A stretch of DNA of 64,000 nucleotides from JADJOY01 sp016713535 [NCBI: Deltaproteobacteria bacterium] (GTDB lineage: Bacteria; JADJOY01): positions 290,640 through 354,639 of the forward strand of contig JADJOY010000001.1 of NCBI GenBank assembly GCA_016713535.1, read 5' to 3'. The position numbers and the translations under genes were made by a program. Each line of letters begins with the position of its first letter. Position 1 is the stretch's first letter. The notes beneath the pieces are model-generated. The model was not told the DNA's origin, did not search any database, and saw nothing but the letters and a program-made list of their open reading frames with translations. This document shows, in pieces, positions 62,337-64,000 of the stretch.

Positions 62337-63845
62337 ATGACCATCCGAATCTACAGCACTCTCACTCGGACCAAGGCTGACTTCCGTCCGCTGGTCGAAG
62401 GAAAGGTGGGGATCTACGTTTGTGGTCCCACTGTCTACGATTCGGCCCACCTTGGTCACGCGCGCTCCGCGATCACGTTCGATGTTGTCCGGCGTTACCT
62501 CACCTATCGCGGATTTGAGGTCCGTTTGGTTCGGAATCTCACGGATGTGGACGACAAGATCATCCAACGCGCACACAAGGAGGGCTCGGAGTGGCGCAAG
62601 ATCGCCGAACGATACGCGGCTGAGTATTCGCGCGACATGGGCGACTTGGGGTTGTTGCCACCCACCGTTGAGCCGCGCGCCACCGATCATGTAGCTGACA
62701 TGCAGGCGCTGATCGCCGTCCTGATCGAGCGAGGTGCGGCGTACGCAGTGAACGGCGACGTGTTCTTCGCAGTGGCGGCCTTTCCCGCCTACGGACGCCT
62801 GTCTGGCCAGGAGGTGAGCCAGGTGCGCGCGGGATCCCGCATCGACGTCGATGAAAGGAAGCGCGCGCCAGAAGATTTCGCATTGTGGAAGAGTGCGAAA
62901 CCCGGTGAACCTTCCTGGCCCAGCCCGTGGGGAAATGGACGTCCCGGCTGGCACATCGAGTGCTCGGCGATGGCGGCCAGGCACTTGGGCGTTCCGTTCG
63001 ACATTCACGGCGGCGGAAGTGATCTAGTCTTTCCGCATCACGAGAACGAGATCGCGCAAAGCGAGGCGGCCACCGGGTCGACATTTGCTCGGATCTGGAT
63101 GCACAACGGAATGATTCGGGTAGACCAGGAGAAGATGTCGAAATCATTAGGTAATTTCTCGACCATCCATGAGCTGCTCGGCGTCCACGACGCCGAGACC
63201 ATCCGCGCGTTTCTCCTCGGTCAGCATTACCGCAGCCCGGTAGACTTCTCGATGATGGCGCTCGAGGAGAGTCGGCGCGCGCTGGCGCGAGCGTATTCGA
63301 CGCTAGCACGTGTCGACCGGGGCGACTGGGGCCGTCGTCCGGGCGGCGCGGGACGAGCCGGCGCTGACGCGACGGCAGCGAGTTCGGACTGGCTCGAAGT
63401 CGAGCGCACGTTCCAGGCGGCGATGGACGACGATTTCAACACTGCACGTGCGATTGGAGTGCTGTTCGAAGCAGTACGCTCGATCAACCGTCTGGCTGAC
63501 GTGTCGAGCGAAGCTGACTCGGGCGGGTGTGTGCGCGCGCGCGAAGGACGCGAGCTGGTCGCCAAGCTCGGTGGACAGGTGCTGGGAGTCCTCCAGGGCG
63601 ATGCACAGGCCTGGCTCGAGCGCGACCGGGACCGTCGCTCGGCCCAGATGGGGCTGGATGTGACCTGGGTCGAGGAGCAGTTGCTGGCGCGTGCGCAAGC
63701 GCGGTCCGAGAGGCGATGGGCGGACGCCGACGCCATCCGGTCCACGCTTGCCCGACGGGGCGTCGTGCTAGAGGACCGGCCTGGCGCAACCACCGTGTGG
63801 GGAATCGCGGATGCCGAGCCTGACGCCCCGACCAAGGATGCATGA
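62337..63845 (+). CDS. cysS: Cysteinyl-tRNA synthetase
   Basis: 502 residues from ATG 62337 (AGGAAGG site). Class I synthetase: zinc C29 in [12 protein letters not shown] (38-41), the second zinc set at HIECSAM and HHENE, and KMSKSLGNF. The C-terminal anticodon domain has an Ala/Gly-rich insert. The final TGA overlaps the uvrB ATG (ATGA). No frameshift. Confidence 0.96.
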   Translation: MTIRIYSTLTRTKADFRPLVEGKVGIYVCGPTVYDSAHLGHARSAITFDVVRRYLTYRGFEVRLVRNLTDVDDKIIQRAHKEGSEWRKIAERYAAEYSRDMGDLGLLPPTVEPRATDHVADMQALIAVLIERGAAYAVNGDVFFAVAAFPAYGRLSGQEVSQVRAGSRIDVDERKRAPEDFALWKSAKPGEPSWPSPWGNGRPGWHIECSAMAARHLGVPFDIHGGGSDLVFPHHENEIAQSEAATGSTFARIWMHNGMIRVDQEKMSKSLGNFSTIHELLGVHDAETIRAFLLGQHYRSPVDFSMMALEESRRALARAYSTLARVDRGDWGRRPGGAGRAGADATAASSDWLEVERTFQAAMDDDFNTARAIGVLFEAVRSINRLADVSSEADSGGCVRAREGRELVAKLGGQVLGVLQGDAQAWLERDRDRRSAQMGLDVTWVEEQLLARAQARSERRWADADAIRSTLARRGVVLEDRPGATTVWGIADAEPDAPTKDA

Positions 63846-64000
63846 GGGGTGCGTTGACCTCTGCCCCGTTTGAACTCGTAAGTGAGCTCGAGCCGCGCGG
63901 GGATCAGCCGGCTGCGATCGAGGAGCTGGTCGCCGGCTTTCGGGCTGGCCTGCCTTCCCAGGTGCTGCTGGGCGTCACCGGGTCGGGCAAGACGTTCACC
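63842..64000 (+). CDS. uvrB: Excinuclease ABC subunit B, N-terminal part (runs off the window)
   Basis: The first ~53 codons: [20 protein letters not shown] and Walker [11 protein letters not shown] match UvrB, the DNA damage verifier of nucleotide excision repair. ATG 63842 overlaps the cysS stop by four bases. The rest lies beyond 64000. Confidence 0.9.
   Translation, partial: MRGALTSAPFELVSELEPRGDQPAAIEELVAGFRAGLPSQVLLGVTGSGKTFT

Overview
The window is a high-GC stretch of a Gram-negative chromosome. It carries FadL-type outer-membrane and lipoprotein genes, C-x-x-C (zinc) forms of S4, S14 and adenylate kinase, a B12-dependent ribonucleotide reductase, a CarD regulator, and many GTG and TTG starts. 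Together with the order tRNA-Thr/Tyr/Gly/Thr-tuf-rpmG-tRNA-Trp-secE-nusG, this suggests a deltaproteobacterial-type lineage (Myxococcota, Desulfobacterota or Binatota-like). That placement is an inference; the sequence does not prove it. I see no mobile element, CRISPR array, phage gene or rRNA gene.

Layout. 1-12.4 kb is a mixed accessory region: a membrane-anchored amidohydrolase-fold protein that has lost its metal ligands, a sulfatase-like enzyme with an unknown exported partner, a LysM protein, the nrdJ ribonucleotide reductase (with a promoter and two NrdR-like boxes), two unknown membrane proteins, a pentapeptide-repeat protein and a methyltransferase. 12.6-18.5 kb holds two B12-binding radical SAM enzymes; one lies in a tight operon with a UbiA prenyltransferase and a prephenate dehydratase. 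18.5-26.8 kb has a FadL-like porin, a DUF4124 protein, a lone MshEN-type domain protein, pabB-pabC (folate), proS and a SpoU methyltransferase.

26.8-59.1 kb is one nearly continuous expression-machinery superlocus: four tRNAs, tuf, rpmG, tRNA-Trp, secE-nusG-rplKAJL-rpoBC, then the str operon (rpsL-rpsG-fusA-tuf), then S10, spc and alpha operons joined end to end, finishing at rpoA-rplQ. Three expected genes are missing from their usual slots: rplC (between rpsJ and rplD), and map and infA (between adk and rpmJ). 59.1-64 kb has two unknown small proteins, a His-rich lipoprotein, carD, cysS and the start of uvrB.

Sequence quality matters here. At least a dozen genes are broken by 1-2 base indels, mostly in short homopolymers. 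The broken set includes rplX and rplF, which a living cell cannot lose, so most of these frameshifts are best read as sequencing or consensus errors. I annotate such genes at their full corrected extent and say where the frame changes. Most antisense open frames are shadows of high-GC codon usage and are omitted.
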